Assembly: GCA_964634645.1 (NCBI GenBank)
Contig: CAZWKI010000024.1
Coordinates: 1 to 16,844, forward strand
Source of the DNA: CAZWKI01 sp964634645
GTDB lineage: Bacteria; Patescibacteriota; Patescibacteriia; UBA1558; S5-K13
Reading direction: 5' to 3'
DNA: 16,844 bases
Shown here: in pieces, positions 8,583 through 13,129 of the stretch
Numbering within the stretch: the stretch's first letter is position 1
Layout of the letters: each line of letters opens with the position of its first letter
Translations under genes and position numbers: made by a program
The notes under the pieces: generated by a model
Databases searched by the model: none
Seen by the model: only the letters and a program-made list of their open reading frames with translations
Told to the model about the DNA's origin: nothing

Positions 8583-8588
8583 ATTATA
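8583..8588 (-). promoter_or_regulatory. Candidate -10 box for the export operon
   Basis: On the minus strand TATAAT (8588 to 8583) lies 37 bases before the adaptor ATG. No recognisable -35 and no TG extension are present. It fits the expected place, between the rplT/tRNA terminator and the adaptor gene, but the region is nearly all A and T. Confidence 0.35.
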
Positions 8589-8601
8589 TAATATATTTAG
8601 A

Positions 8602-8636
8602 TAATAAAAAAGAGGGTTTTGCCCACCTTTTTATTA
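8602..8636 (-). terminator. Terminator of the infC-rpmI-rplT-tRNA-Asp operon
   Basis: Outer AT pairs (ATAATAAAAAAG with CTTTTTATTAT, one bulge) and an inner GGG/CCC stem (8614-8616 with 8622-8624) enclose a short loop. Runs of A and T on the two sides give a T tract in either direction. It lies just past the tRNA on the minus strand and before the export-operon start. Confidence 0.65.
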
Positions 8637-8642
8637 TGTTAT

Positions 8643-8745
8643 TTGGGTTTTTCTGGCGGGATGGAAGGGACTCGAACCCTCGACCTTCTGCGTGACAGGC
8701 AGACGTTCTAACCAACTGAACTACCACCCCTTCAGAAAAACCCAA
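8643..8745 (-). repeat. 13-bp inverted repeat framing the tRNA-Asp gene
   Basis: TTGGGTTTTTCTG (8643-8655) and its exact complement CAGAAAAACCCAA (8733-8745) flank the tRNA. In the transcript they would extend the acceptor stem into a long leader-trailer helix with a small internal loop. The 3' arm overlaps two bases of the encoded CCA. Confidence 0.75.
8654..8730 (-). tRNA. tRNA-Asp (anticodon GUC), CCA encoded
   Basis: A full cloverleaf is visible on the minus strand, 74 bases plus CCA. The acceptor GGGGTGG pairs with CCATCCC (one G-U pair). The D stem is GTTC/GAAC and the anticodon stem is TCTGC/GCAGA with loop CTGTCAC, giving anticodon GTC. The T arm has the canonical loop TTCGAGT. The discriminator is G73, an aspartate identity element, and the next three bases are CCA. 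U33-G34-U35 is the triplet needed by tRNA-guanine transglycosylase, which is encoded at 15217. The gene starts 23 bases after the rplT stop codon with no promoter between, so it is probably released by processing from the ribosomal-protein transcript. Confidence 0.95.
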
Positions 8746-8753
8746 TATAAACT

Positions 8754-9101
8754 TTATTTTTGGATATTTTTTACAATATTTTCAAAGATTTTCTTGTTGT
8801 TTGTAGCTAAATCAGCCAATACTTTTCTGTCTAATTCAATATTTGCCTTTTTCAAAGCATCTATAAATCTACTATAAGACAAATTGTATTTTTTAAGTTC
8901 GGCGTTTATATTAACAGACCAATTTCTTCTCATTTGACCCTTTTTTTTGCGTCTATCAGCCAAAGCCTTTACCCCAGCTCTTTTAATAGCTGTTTGAGCT
9001 TGAGTTATCTTTGATTTTCTACCCCACTTATAGCCCTTTGCTTTTTTTAGAATGTTTTTTCTTCTTTTTGCATGTAAAATAGCTCTTTTTATTCTAGCCA
9101 T
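8754..9101 (-). CDS. rplT: 50S ribosomal protein L20
   Basis: L20 binds 23S rRNA early in large-subunit assembly. The 115-residue product has the expected basic N-terminal extension (MARIKRAILHAKRRKNILKK, 1-20), the conserved RRNW element at 58-61 and the globular C-terminal part SYSRFIDALKKANIELDRKVLADLA. Length is normal for the family. It is the last protein gene of the infC-rpmI-rplT operon and is followed by tRNA-Asp. The 87-base gap to rpmI holds a GC-rich palindromic repeat. L20 represses this operon in some bacteria by binding the mRNA; I did not identify such a site here. Confidence 0.97.
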   Translation of the reverse strand: MARIKRAILHAKRRKNILKKAKGYKWGRKSKITQAQTAIKRAGVKALADRRKKKGQMRRNWSVNINAELKKYNLSYSRFIDALKKANIELDRKVLADLATNNKKIFENIVKNIQK

Positions 9102-9134
9102 ATGTTTATTTAATTTTCAATTTTTAGTTTTCCA

Positions 9135-9152
9135 GCCTGCCGGTAGGCAGGC
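9135..9152. repeat. GC-rich palindromic repeat, copy 1, between rpmI and rplT
   Basis: GCCTGCC (9135-9141) pairs perfectly with GGCAGGC (9146-9152) around loop GGTA. The 16-base core is the exact reverse complement of 15148-15163. It stands out strongly against the AT-rich surroundings and lies inside the ribosomal-protein operon. Confidence 0.8.
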
Positions 9153-9188
9153 AATTTCGAAATTGTATAAAATCTATAAAATCATCAC

Positions 9189-9377
9189 TTATAGATATTT
9201 TTTTAGTGATTTTACCATTCTAGCATTTGTAGATTGATCTCTTCTTTTGTTTCTTTTTGTCTTACCAGTTTCCCTTGAATTAAAATGATCCTGACCTTTT
9301 GCCCTATTTATTGCTTTGCCTTTTTTGGTCATTTTTATTCTTTTTGATAGAGATTTAAATGTTTTTAATTTTGGCAT
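9189..9377 (-). CDS. rpmI: 50S ribosomal protein L35
   Basis: This is a 62-residue, very basic large-subunit protein. The N-terminal MPKLKTFKSLSKRIKMTKKG and the central HFNSRETGKTKRNKR are characteristic of bL35. It starts five bases after the infC stop codon and precedes rplT, the standard infC-rpmI-rplT order. Length is normal. Nothing in the protein is unusual. Confidence 0.96.
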   Translation of the reverse strand: MPKLKTFKSLSKRIKMTKKGKAINRAKGQDHFNSRETGKTKRNKRRDQSTNARMVKSLKKYL

Positions 9378-9382
9378 ATATT

Positions 9383-9865
9383 TTATTTACTTTTTATTAT
9401 TGCAGAAACCTTGCCTTCCTGGAATTTTGCTTCTTGTTCTATTGCAACCAAGTTTCCAAGTAGTGATATAAATTCATTACAAATTTTAAAAGCAATATCT
9501 TTATGTTCTCTTTCTCTGCCCCTTAAGGGCATTTCAAGCCTAACTCTGTCTCCTTGTTTTAAAAATTTTTCAGCTTGTTTTGCTTTAAATCCTAGGTCGT
9601 GTTTGCCTATTTTAAAAGATAATCTGATACATTTTAGTTCAACCTTTTTTGGCTTATTTGTTTTTTGTTTTTTTGAGGCATTATACTGAAATTGTCCATA
9701 GTCTGATATTTTGCACACAGGTGGATTCGTATTTGGGGATACTTCAATAAGATCTAGTTCTACGTCTTGAGCGCGTTTAATTGCGTTATAAACACTCATT
9801 ACTCCGAGTTTTTCACCTTTTTCGTCTATTACAAATACTTCATTTGCCCTTATTTGATTGTTAAT
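9383..9865 (-). CDS. infC: Translation initiation factor IF-3, non-canonical start codon
   Basis: IF-3 prevents premature subunit joining and proofreads the start codon. The conserved N-domain begins upstream of the first in-frame ATG (9799): the codons before it read NNQIRANEVFVIDEKGEKLG, matching the family pattern INxxIRAxEV. Next come SPNTNPPVCKISDYGQF, RLSFKIGKHD and the C-domain helix and strands (KQAEKFLKQGDRVRLEM, RGRERE). Between the in-frame TAG at 9913-9911 and that motif there is no ATG, GTG or TTG. I place the start at ATT 9865-9863 (160 residues), by analogy with the AUU start of Escherichia coli infC. The alternative ATA at 9904-9902 would give 173 residues, closer to Bacillus subtilis. 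Neither has an SD. Product identity is very secure; only the start is uncertain. Confidence 0.93.
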   Translation of the reverse strand: MNNQIRANEVFVIDEKGEKLGVMSVYNAIKRAQDVELDLIEVSPNTNPPVCKISDYGQFQYNASKKQKTNKPKKVELKCIRLSFKIGKHDLGFKAKQAEKFLKQGDRVRLEMPLRGREREHKDIAFKICNEFISLLGNLVAIEQEAKFQEGKVSAIIKSK

Positions 9866-9948
9866 CCAATACTTTTTTTTGTTATCAAGCTTCTTTTTAT
9901 ATATATGTTTCTAGGTTAATTTTTAAATAATGGCTTTTTATAATGTAT

Positions 9949-9957
9949 ATTATAACA
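9949..9957 (-). promoter_or_regulatory. Extended -10 promoter of the infC operon
   Basis: On the minus strand TGTTATAAT (9957 to 9949) combines a perfect -10 with the TG extension. The -35 region is poor, as is usual for extended -10 promoters. It would give a leader of roughly 35-80 bases before the proposed infC starts. A 7-bp inverted repeat (AATGGCT 9929-9935, AGCCATT 9973-9979) flanks it. Confidence 0.6.
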
Positions 9958-10055
9958 AAAATATTATTTTTTAGCCATTTTTTAATAGTTTCTTTGTTCT
10001 TCGACTCAGGATTCTTTATTTATTAATATATCTTTTATTAATTTAATATTGCGTT

Positions 10056-10180
10056 CGAAGACCATGAATGTCCTTCTACAAGCTCAAGGCATTCGATTCT
10101 AGATAATATATTTGTTGGTTGTAATTCCGCAAATCGGAATGAAAACCATGAGCGAGTTCCGCAAAGCGAGACGAGTCGAA
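10056..10180. repeat. Hairpin-rich, repeat-derived spacer downstream of ssrA
   Basis: The spacer has no coding potential and holds GC-richer blocks unlike the flanks. A bulged hairpin pairs GAATG-T-CCTT (10066-10075) with AAGGCATTC (10086-10094). A perfect one pairs ATTCCG (10124-10129) with CGGAAT (10135-10140). ACCATGA occurs in both halves (10061 and 10145), and TTCCGCAAA occurs twice (10125 and 10157). It resembles degraded copies of a dispersed intergenic repeat. It abuts the tmRNA CCA end exactly. No clear terminator T run is present. Confidence 0.4.
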
Positions 10181-10574
10181 TGGTGGAGATGAGGGGTAGT
10201 GCGCCCCTGTCTACATAGTAATATATTTTTTGTCTACAAACTTAGCTTGTTTATTGTGTTTTGAAATTGACTAAATTAACAAGCAAAAAATCAATTTCTA
10301 GCTTATTTTGTTTTCTTCATTTTTTAATAAGCAAAAAAATGATATAGCTTAATAAATATAACACCCTCAAACCTCTATTAAGCATCAAGGTAGAGGATGG
10401 CCTAATTCAAATAAAATGATTAAGCAATAGCTGGGCTAAAGGCCGGGTTTGTGAAAGCTGTCTTTACCCTGCTTAAAATGTTTTTGACATTTGTTGTTTT
10501 TGAAATTTTTACAAGATTTTCGACTTGATTTGCGAAAAAATATTATTATCTATATATCAAATTTAAACATCCCC
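10181..10574 (-). ncRNA. ssrA: Transfer-messenger RNA (tmRNA)
   Basis: tmRNA rescues stalled ribosomes with SmpB, encoded just upstream on the same strand. The ends pair as an alanine-type acceptor: GGGGATG (from 10574) with CATCTCC (10191-10185), followed by encoded ACCA. A long P2 helix joins ATATAG and TAATAATATTTTTT near 10556-10537 to the 3' segment at about 10214-10232, and the family motif CTAAG-TTTGTAGA precedes it. A PK1-like element (CAAG/CTTG) follows. An H5-like helix pairs TTAAGCA (10476-10470) with TGCTTAA (10426-10420), GGG with CCC and TAAAG with CTTTA, and holds the tag stop codon. The tag frame ends ILSRVKTAFTNPAFSPAIA then TAA at 10422-10420. The resume codon is probably GTC (10488) or AAA (10485). 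The 394-base length is normal. The T-loop (CGCACTA) and D region are abnormal. Confidence 0.87.
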
Positions 10575-10594
10575 ATGTTAAAGAGCTCTGTATA

Positions 10595-10623
10595 AATATA
10601 TAGGAAATCGCTCTTTGTGTCAA
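10595..10623 (-). promoter_or_regulatory. Strong promoter of ssrA
   Basis: On the minus strand a perfect TTGACA (10623 to 10618) is separated by exactly 17 bases from TATATT (10600 to 10595). Transcription would begin about 14 bases before the mature tmRNA 5' end, leaving a short precursor for RNase P. This lets ssrA be expressed independently of smpB, whose stop codon is 18 bases upstream of the -35. Confidence 0.8.
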
Positions 10624-10640
10624 GTTTAATAGGCTTTTAA

Positions 10641-11093
10641 TTAAACGCTTATTTTGTATTTTTTTTGAATTTGTCTCTTGATATCTCTTTTTTTTAAATC
10701 TTCCTTTTTATCAAATTTTTTCTTTCCAGAAACAACAGCAATTTCTACTTTTAATAAGTTGTTTTTTGTAAATATTTTTGATGGAATTGCTGTATATTTT
10801 TTTTGATCCAAAAATTTTTTTAATTTTAATATTTCTTTTTTGTTTAATAAAACTTTGATATTTCTGTTTAGTTTGTGTTTTAGAGTATTTATATTGGCTT
10901 TTCTATAAAAATCAATTTTCAAATTCAAAATATACACCTCATTATTTGCCAGTATTTTTACATAAGCATCTGATAAATCGCATTTAGCATTTTTTATGGA
11001 TTTTACCTCATCACCAAAAAGCATGAGTCCAGCTTGAAATTTTTCGTGAACCTCGTATAGATAGTTTAATTTTTTGTATTCAATTGTGCCCAT
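10641..11093 (-). CDS. smpB: SsrA-binding protein SmpB
   Basis: SmpB carries alanyl-tmRNA to stalled ribosomes. The 150-residue product has the family core: Y-L-Y-E-V-H-E-K-F-Q-A-G (11-22), GDEVKSIKNAKCDLSDAYV (27-45, compare GWEVKSLRAGKANISDSYV), the LL-N-K-K-E-I-L strand (82-89) and the tail VSGKKKFDKKEDLKKRDIKR, matching the basic tail that enters the mRNA channel. It lies directly upstream of ssrA, a common arrangement. The ATG lacks an SD. Extra lysines and isoleucines reflect the AT bias. The partner tmRNA has an altered elbow, so SmpB contacts there could also have changed; I cannot judge this from sequence alone. Confidence 0.95.
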   Translation of the reverse strand: MGTIEYKKLNYLYEVHEKFQAGLMLFGDEVKSIKNAKCDLSDAYVKILANNEVYILNLKIDFYRKANINTLKHKLNRNIKVLLNKKEILKLKKFLDQKKYTAIPSKIFTKNNLLKVEIAVVSGKKKFDKKEDLKKRDIKRQIQKKYKISV

Positions 11094-11129
11094 TATTTTG
11101 ATTCGTTTTATATTTTATAATTCAAATTT

Positions 11130-11138
11130 ATTCTAACA
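11130..11138 (-). promoter_or_regulatory. Extended -10 promoter of smpB
   Basis: On the minus strand TGTTAGAAT (11138 to 11130) matches the extended -10 consensus at all but one position. It lies 36 bases before the smpB ATG and diverges from the promoter at 11208. Confidence 0.5.
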
Positions 11139-11207
11139 CATCCCTTAAAATATACCAGATTTTCATTTTATAATTATATGATAAATATTTCAAAATTTTA
11201 TGAGCTA

Positions 11208-11216
11208 TGTTATAAT
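11208..11216 (+). promoter_or_regulatory. Extended -10 promoter for the 11260 gene
   Basis: TGTTATAAT is identical to the infC operon box. It gives a leader of about 37 bases before the ATG at 11260 and shows that the upstream ATG at 11200 lies in the promoter and cannot be the start. Confidence 0.6.
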
Positions 11217-11259
11217 ACTTACAATCAAATCAATTAATAATATAAAGAAAGAGAAAAAT

Positions 11260-11769
11260 ATGGATAAAAAATCACATTTAGACAATTCTCCAATTCAAGA
11301 AATTGAAATAGGAGAAACAGAGACACCCGAAAAGAAAAAACTACCAATTATAAAATGGATAATAGCCATTTTAATAGTGGTCCTTGTAATTTTTGGGCTT
11401 CTTTACGGGGTTTCTAAAATGACAAAGTGGAATATTCTAGGATTAGAAAAAAGTGAGTGGCAGGCGGTTTTTTTATCAAACGGACAAGTATATTTTGGTC
11501 ATTTAAGCGGAGAGAACAAAAAAACCGTAATTTTGAAAAAAATATATTATCTTCAAGTAACCCAATCTCTTCAATCTGAAGGAACTACAAATTTGCAAGA
11601 ACAAGGACAAGGTGAACTTGCCCTTGTAAAACTCGGAAACGAATTACATGGTCCAGTAGATTTAATGAAGATAAATAGAGATCACATATTGTTTATAGAG
11701 GATTTGAAAAAAGACGGAAAGGTTGTCACCGCAATTGAAGAGGATATAAAAAAGCAGACTTCTAAATAG
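11260..11769 (+). CDS. Single-pass membrane protein of unknown function, CPR-type
   Basis: This 169-residue protein has an acidic cytoplasmic N-terminus (about 1-28), one membrane helix (about 30-53, IIKWIIAILIVVLVIFGLLYGV) and an extracytoplasmic domain of about 115 residues. The domain has the pattern W-Q-A-V-F-L-S-N-G-Q-V-Y-F-G-H-L, then Y-Y-L-Q-V-T, then L-V-K-L-G-N-E-L-H-G-P-x-D-x-M-x-I-N-R-D-H-I-L-F. From memory, this pattern is widespread among Patescibacteria hypothetical proteins; I know of no function for it. The ATG at 11260 is chosen because the extended -10 box lies between it and the upstream ATG at 11200. It is monocistronic, with a strong terminator 14 bases after the stop codon. 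Confidence 0.75.
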   Translation: MDKKSHLDNSPIQEIEIGETETPEKKKLPIIKWIIAILIVVLVIFGLLYGVSKMTKWNILGLEKSEWQAVFLSNGQVYFGHLSGENKKTVILKKIYYLQVTQSLQSEGTTNLQEQGQGELALVKLGNELHGPVDLMKINRDHILFIEDLKKDGKVVTAIEEDIKKQTSK

Positions 11770-11782
11770 ATATTTATTTATA

Positions 11783-11815
11783 AAACTCGTCAAGCCTAGC
11801 TTGGCGAGTTTTTTT
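11783..11815 (+). terminator. Strong intrinsic terminator, GCTTAGC-core hairpin family, member 3
   Basis: A stem of about 13 bp (AAACTCGTCAAGC with GCTTGGCGAGTTT, one G-T pair) has loop CTA and a T run to 11815. Its core matches the hairpin at 6121 inside the export operon, but here it has the flanking sequence of a real terminator. Confidence 0.88.
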
Positions 11816-11884
11816 GTTATTTTTTATAATATATAAAACTATAAAGTATAAAGTGCCACACACTACTTTACACTTATATTTTTT

Positions 11885-11893
11885 TGTTATACA
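11885..11893 (+). promoter_or_regulatory. Candidate extended -10 promoter for the MerR-like gene
   Basis: TGTTATACA resembles the TGTTATAAT boxes elsewhere in the window. It leaves a leader of about 65 bases, in which GAGGA (11904-11908) can pair with TCCTC (11925-11929). Role of the hairpin is unknown. Confidence 0.4.
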
Positions 11894-11967
11894 ATTAATA
11901 CAAGAGGACTGTTGATAACTTTTATCCTCCAAAAACAAAAACTAAAAAAACATTGAAAAAATCAATT

Positions 11968-12198
11968 ATGCTTTTAAAGATTGGTGAATTGGCAAATGAG
12001 ATTAATAGACTCCCCTCAGCCATACATTTTTATACACAAGAAGGTCTTATAAAACCGGACTCATTTACAAGGGGCGGATATCGTTTATATGAGAAGAGGA
12101 AAACCCTTTTGTTAATAAAAGAAATAGAAAGATTACAACTTAAAAAAAGATGGACGATAAAAGAGATCAAAACGTATCTAAAGGATAAAAAATTTTAA
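11968..12198 (+). CDS. MerR-type helix-turn-helix DNA-binding protein, minimal
   Basis: This 76-residue protein consists of little more than the winged-helix DNA-binding domain of MerR regulators. LLKIGELANEINRLPSAIHFYTQEGLI (2-28) covers helices 1-2, then RGGYRLYEKR (40-49) forms the wing, and LLLIKEIERLQLKKRWTIKEIKTYL covers the final helices. There is no dimerisation coiled coil or effector domain, and no metal-binding Cys. It could be a small sequence-specific regulator or nucleoid factor. I use ATG 11968; a TTG five codons earlier is possible. No SD is present. A 50-codon ORF follows 25 bases downstream and may be co-transcribed. Confidence 0.8.
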   Translation: MLLKIGELANEINRLPSAIHFYTQEGLIKPDSFTRGGYRLYEKRKTLLLIKEIERLQLKKRWTIKEIKTYLKDKKF

Positions 12199-12223
12199 TA
12201 AATATTAATTTTTTTAAAAAAAT

Positions 12224-12376
12224 ATGAAAACTATTAGACAAAATTTGAATTGTTGCTCGTATGGTAATTTTGATTGGACAAAACAAGAAATTAAAGACCG
12301 CACAAGAATAATTTCAAGGAATTATAGAAAACAAAAAAAGAGTTTTTGGGATCAAGTCAAAGCGTTGCTTTTTTAG
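12224..12376 (+). CDS. Possible small protein (50 aa) downstream of the MerR-like gene
   Basis: An ATG-to-TAG frame of 50 codons follows the MerR-like gene on the same strand. The product is basic and soluble (MKTIRQNLNC at the start, RNYRKQKKSFWDQVKALLF at the end), with two adjacent Cys at 10-11 and an aromatic/basic middle. It has no SD and no homology that I recognise. In its favour are plausible residue composition for this AT level, position, and a small hairpin with T run (AAAGC/GCTTT, 12359-12374) at its end. It may equally be non-coding. Confidence 0.4.
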   Translation: MKTIRQNLNCCSYGNFDWTKQEIKDRTRIISRNYRKQKKSFWDQVKALLF

Positions 12377-12423
12377 CGATTTTATTCAAATTAAAGAGGT
12401 TTTTTGAGATGATATTTTTATAG

Positions 12424-12450
12424 TTTTGATAATTATTTATCAAAATTTTT
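12424..12450 (+). terminator. AT-rich terminator before recO
   Basis: A perfect 9-bp stem (TTTTGATAA 12424-12432 with TTATCAAAA 12437-12445) has loop TTAT and five T after it. It would end the MerR-like/small-ORF transcript. The single GC pair makes it weak. Confidence 0.5.
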
Positions 12451-12472
12451 ATTTTAATAAAATTAGAAAAAA

Positions 12473-12481
12473 TGTTATTCT
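12473..12481 (+). promoter_or_regulatory. Candidate extended -10 box immediately before recO
   Basis: TGTTATTCT ends six bases before the recO ATG. A transcript from it would start at or next to the ATG, that is, leaderless. No SD exists in the interval. Two mismatches to TATAAT make this tentative. Confidence 0.3.
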
Positions 12482-12487
12482 TATTTT

Positions 12488-13120
12488 ATGGAATATATAT
12501 CCTATGGAATAATACTAAGCTCTCAAAATTTTAGAGAATCGGATAAGATTTATAATATTTTTAGTAAAGAAAAGGGACTTATACGAGCAATGGCCAAATC
12601 TGTGAGTAGTCCAAATAGTAAGCTTTCTGGTTTTTTGATATCTGGAAATTATTGCATTTTTATGCTTGCAAAAAGAACTTCTATCGATAAAATCGCTCAA
12701 GTAAAGGTTTTGGAAACTGCCAATTTTTTGACTTATTATAATTGCTATAGATTATTTAATCAGATAGCAGAGGTTTTATTAGGATTTTTGAGTGAAGACA
12801 ATATAGAGTATGAATTATTTGATAGCACATTTTATTTTTTGAAAGATCTTAATAATTTGGAATTAAGTGCAAACAAGAAAAGCCTTTTACAAATTTTATA
12901 TTTTTCTGATCTTGTTAGAGAATTTGGATTTATGCCAAACTGGTTTAATTTGAGAAACGATTTAAATATTTTTTTAGAAAATATATTAAAATATCCCTAT
13001 TTGAAAAATAGAGAAGCCATGTTAAAATTAAATATGAGTGATATTGATTTAAAAATTATTAAAATTTGGTTTAAAAATTATTTAGAAAGCGCGATAGAAA
13101 AAAAGTTAAATAGTTTTTAG
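12488..13120 (+). CDS. recO: DNA repair protein RecO
   Basis: RecO helps RecR load RecA on SSB-coated single strands in gap repair. The N-terminal OB fold is recognisable: YGIILSSQNFRESDKIYNIF (5-24), SKEKGLIRAMAKSV (26-39) and NSKLSGFL (43-50). The all-helical C-terminal part follows, with LVREFGFMPNW near 138-148. At 210 residues it is shorter than Escherichia coli (242) or Bacillus (about 255). The region where many RecO proteins hold a four-Cys zinc finger has no cysteine; E. coli RecO also lacks zinc. The gene heads a pair with the surface protein that begins nine bases after its stop. Confidence 0.88.
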   Translation: MEYISYGIILSSQNFRESDKIYNIFSKEKGLIRAMAKSVSSPNSKLSGFLISGNYCIFMLAKRTSIDKIAQVKVLETANFLTYYNCYRLFNQIAEVLLGFLSEDNIEYELFDSTFYFLKDLNNLELSANKKSLLQILYFSDLVREFGFMPNWFNLRNDLNIFLENILKYPYLKNREAMLKLNMSDIDLKIIKIWFKNYLESAIEKKLNSF

Positions 13121-13129
13121 TATAAAAAT

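Noticed and set aside
9383..9799. IF-3 starting at ATG 9799
   Set aside because: This would remove the conserved IRANEVFVID part of the N-domain, which is in frame directly upstream.
9929..9979. Terminator formed by the AATGGCT/AGCCATT inverted repeat
   Set aside because: The loop is 37 bases and it encloses the infC promoter; a flanking operator is as likely, and nothing decides between them.
11200..11259. Longer start for the membrane protein at ATG 11200
   Set aside because: A perfect extended -10 box (11208-11216) lies within this stretch, so it is promoter sequence.
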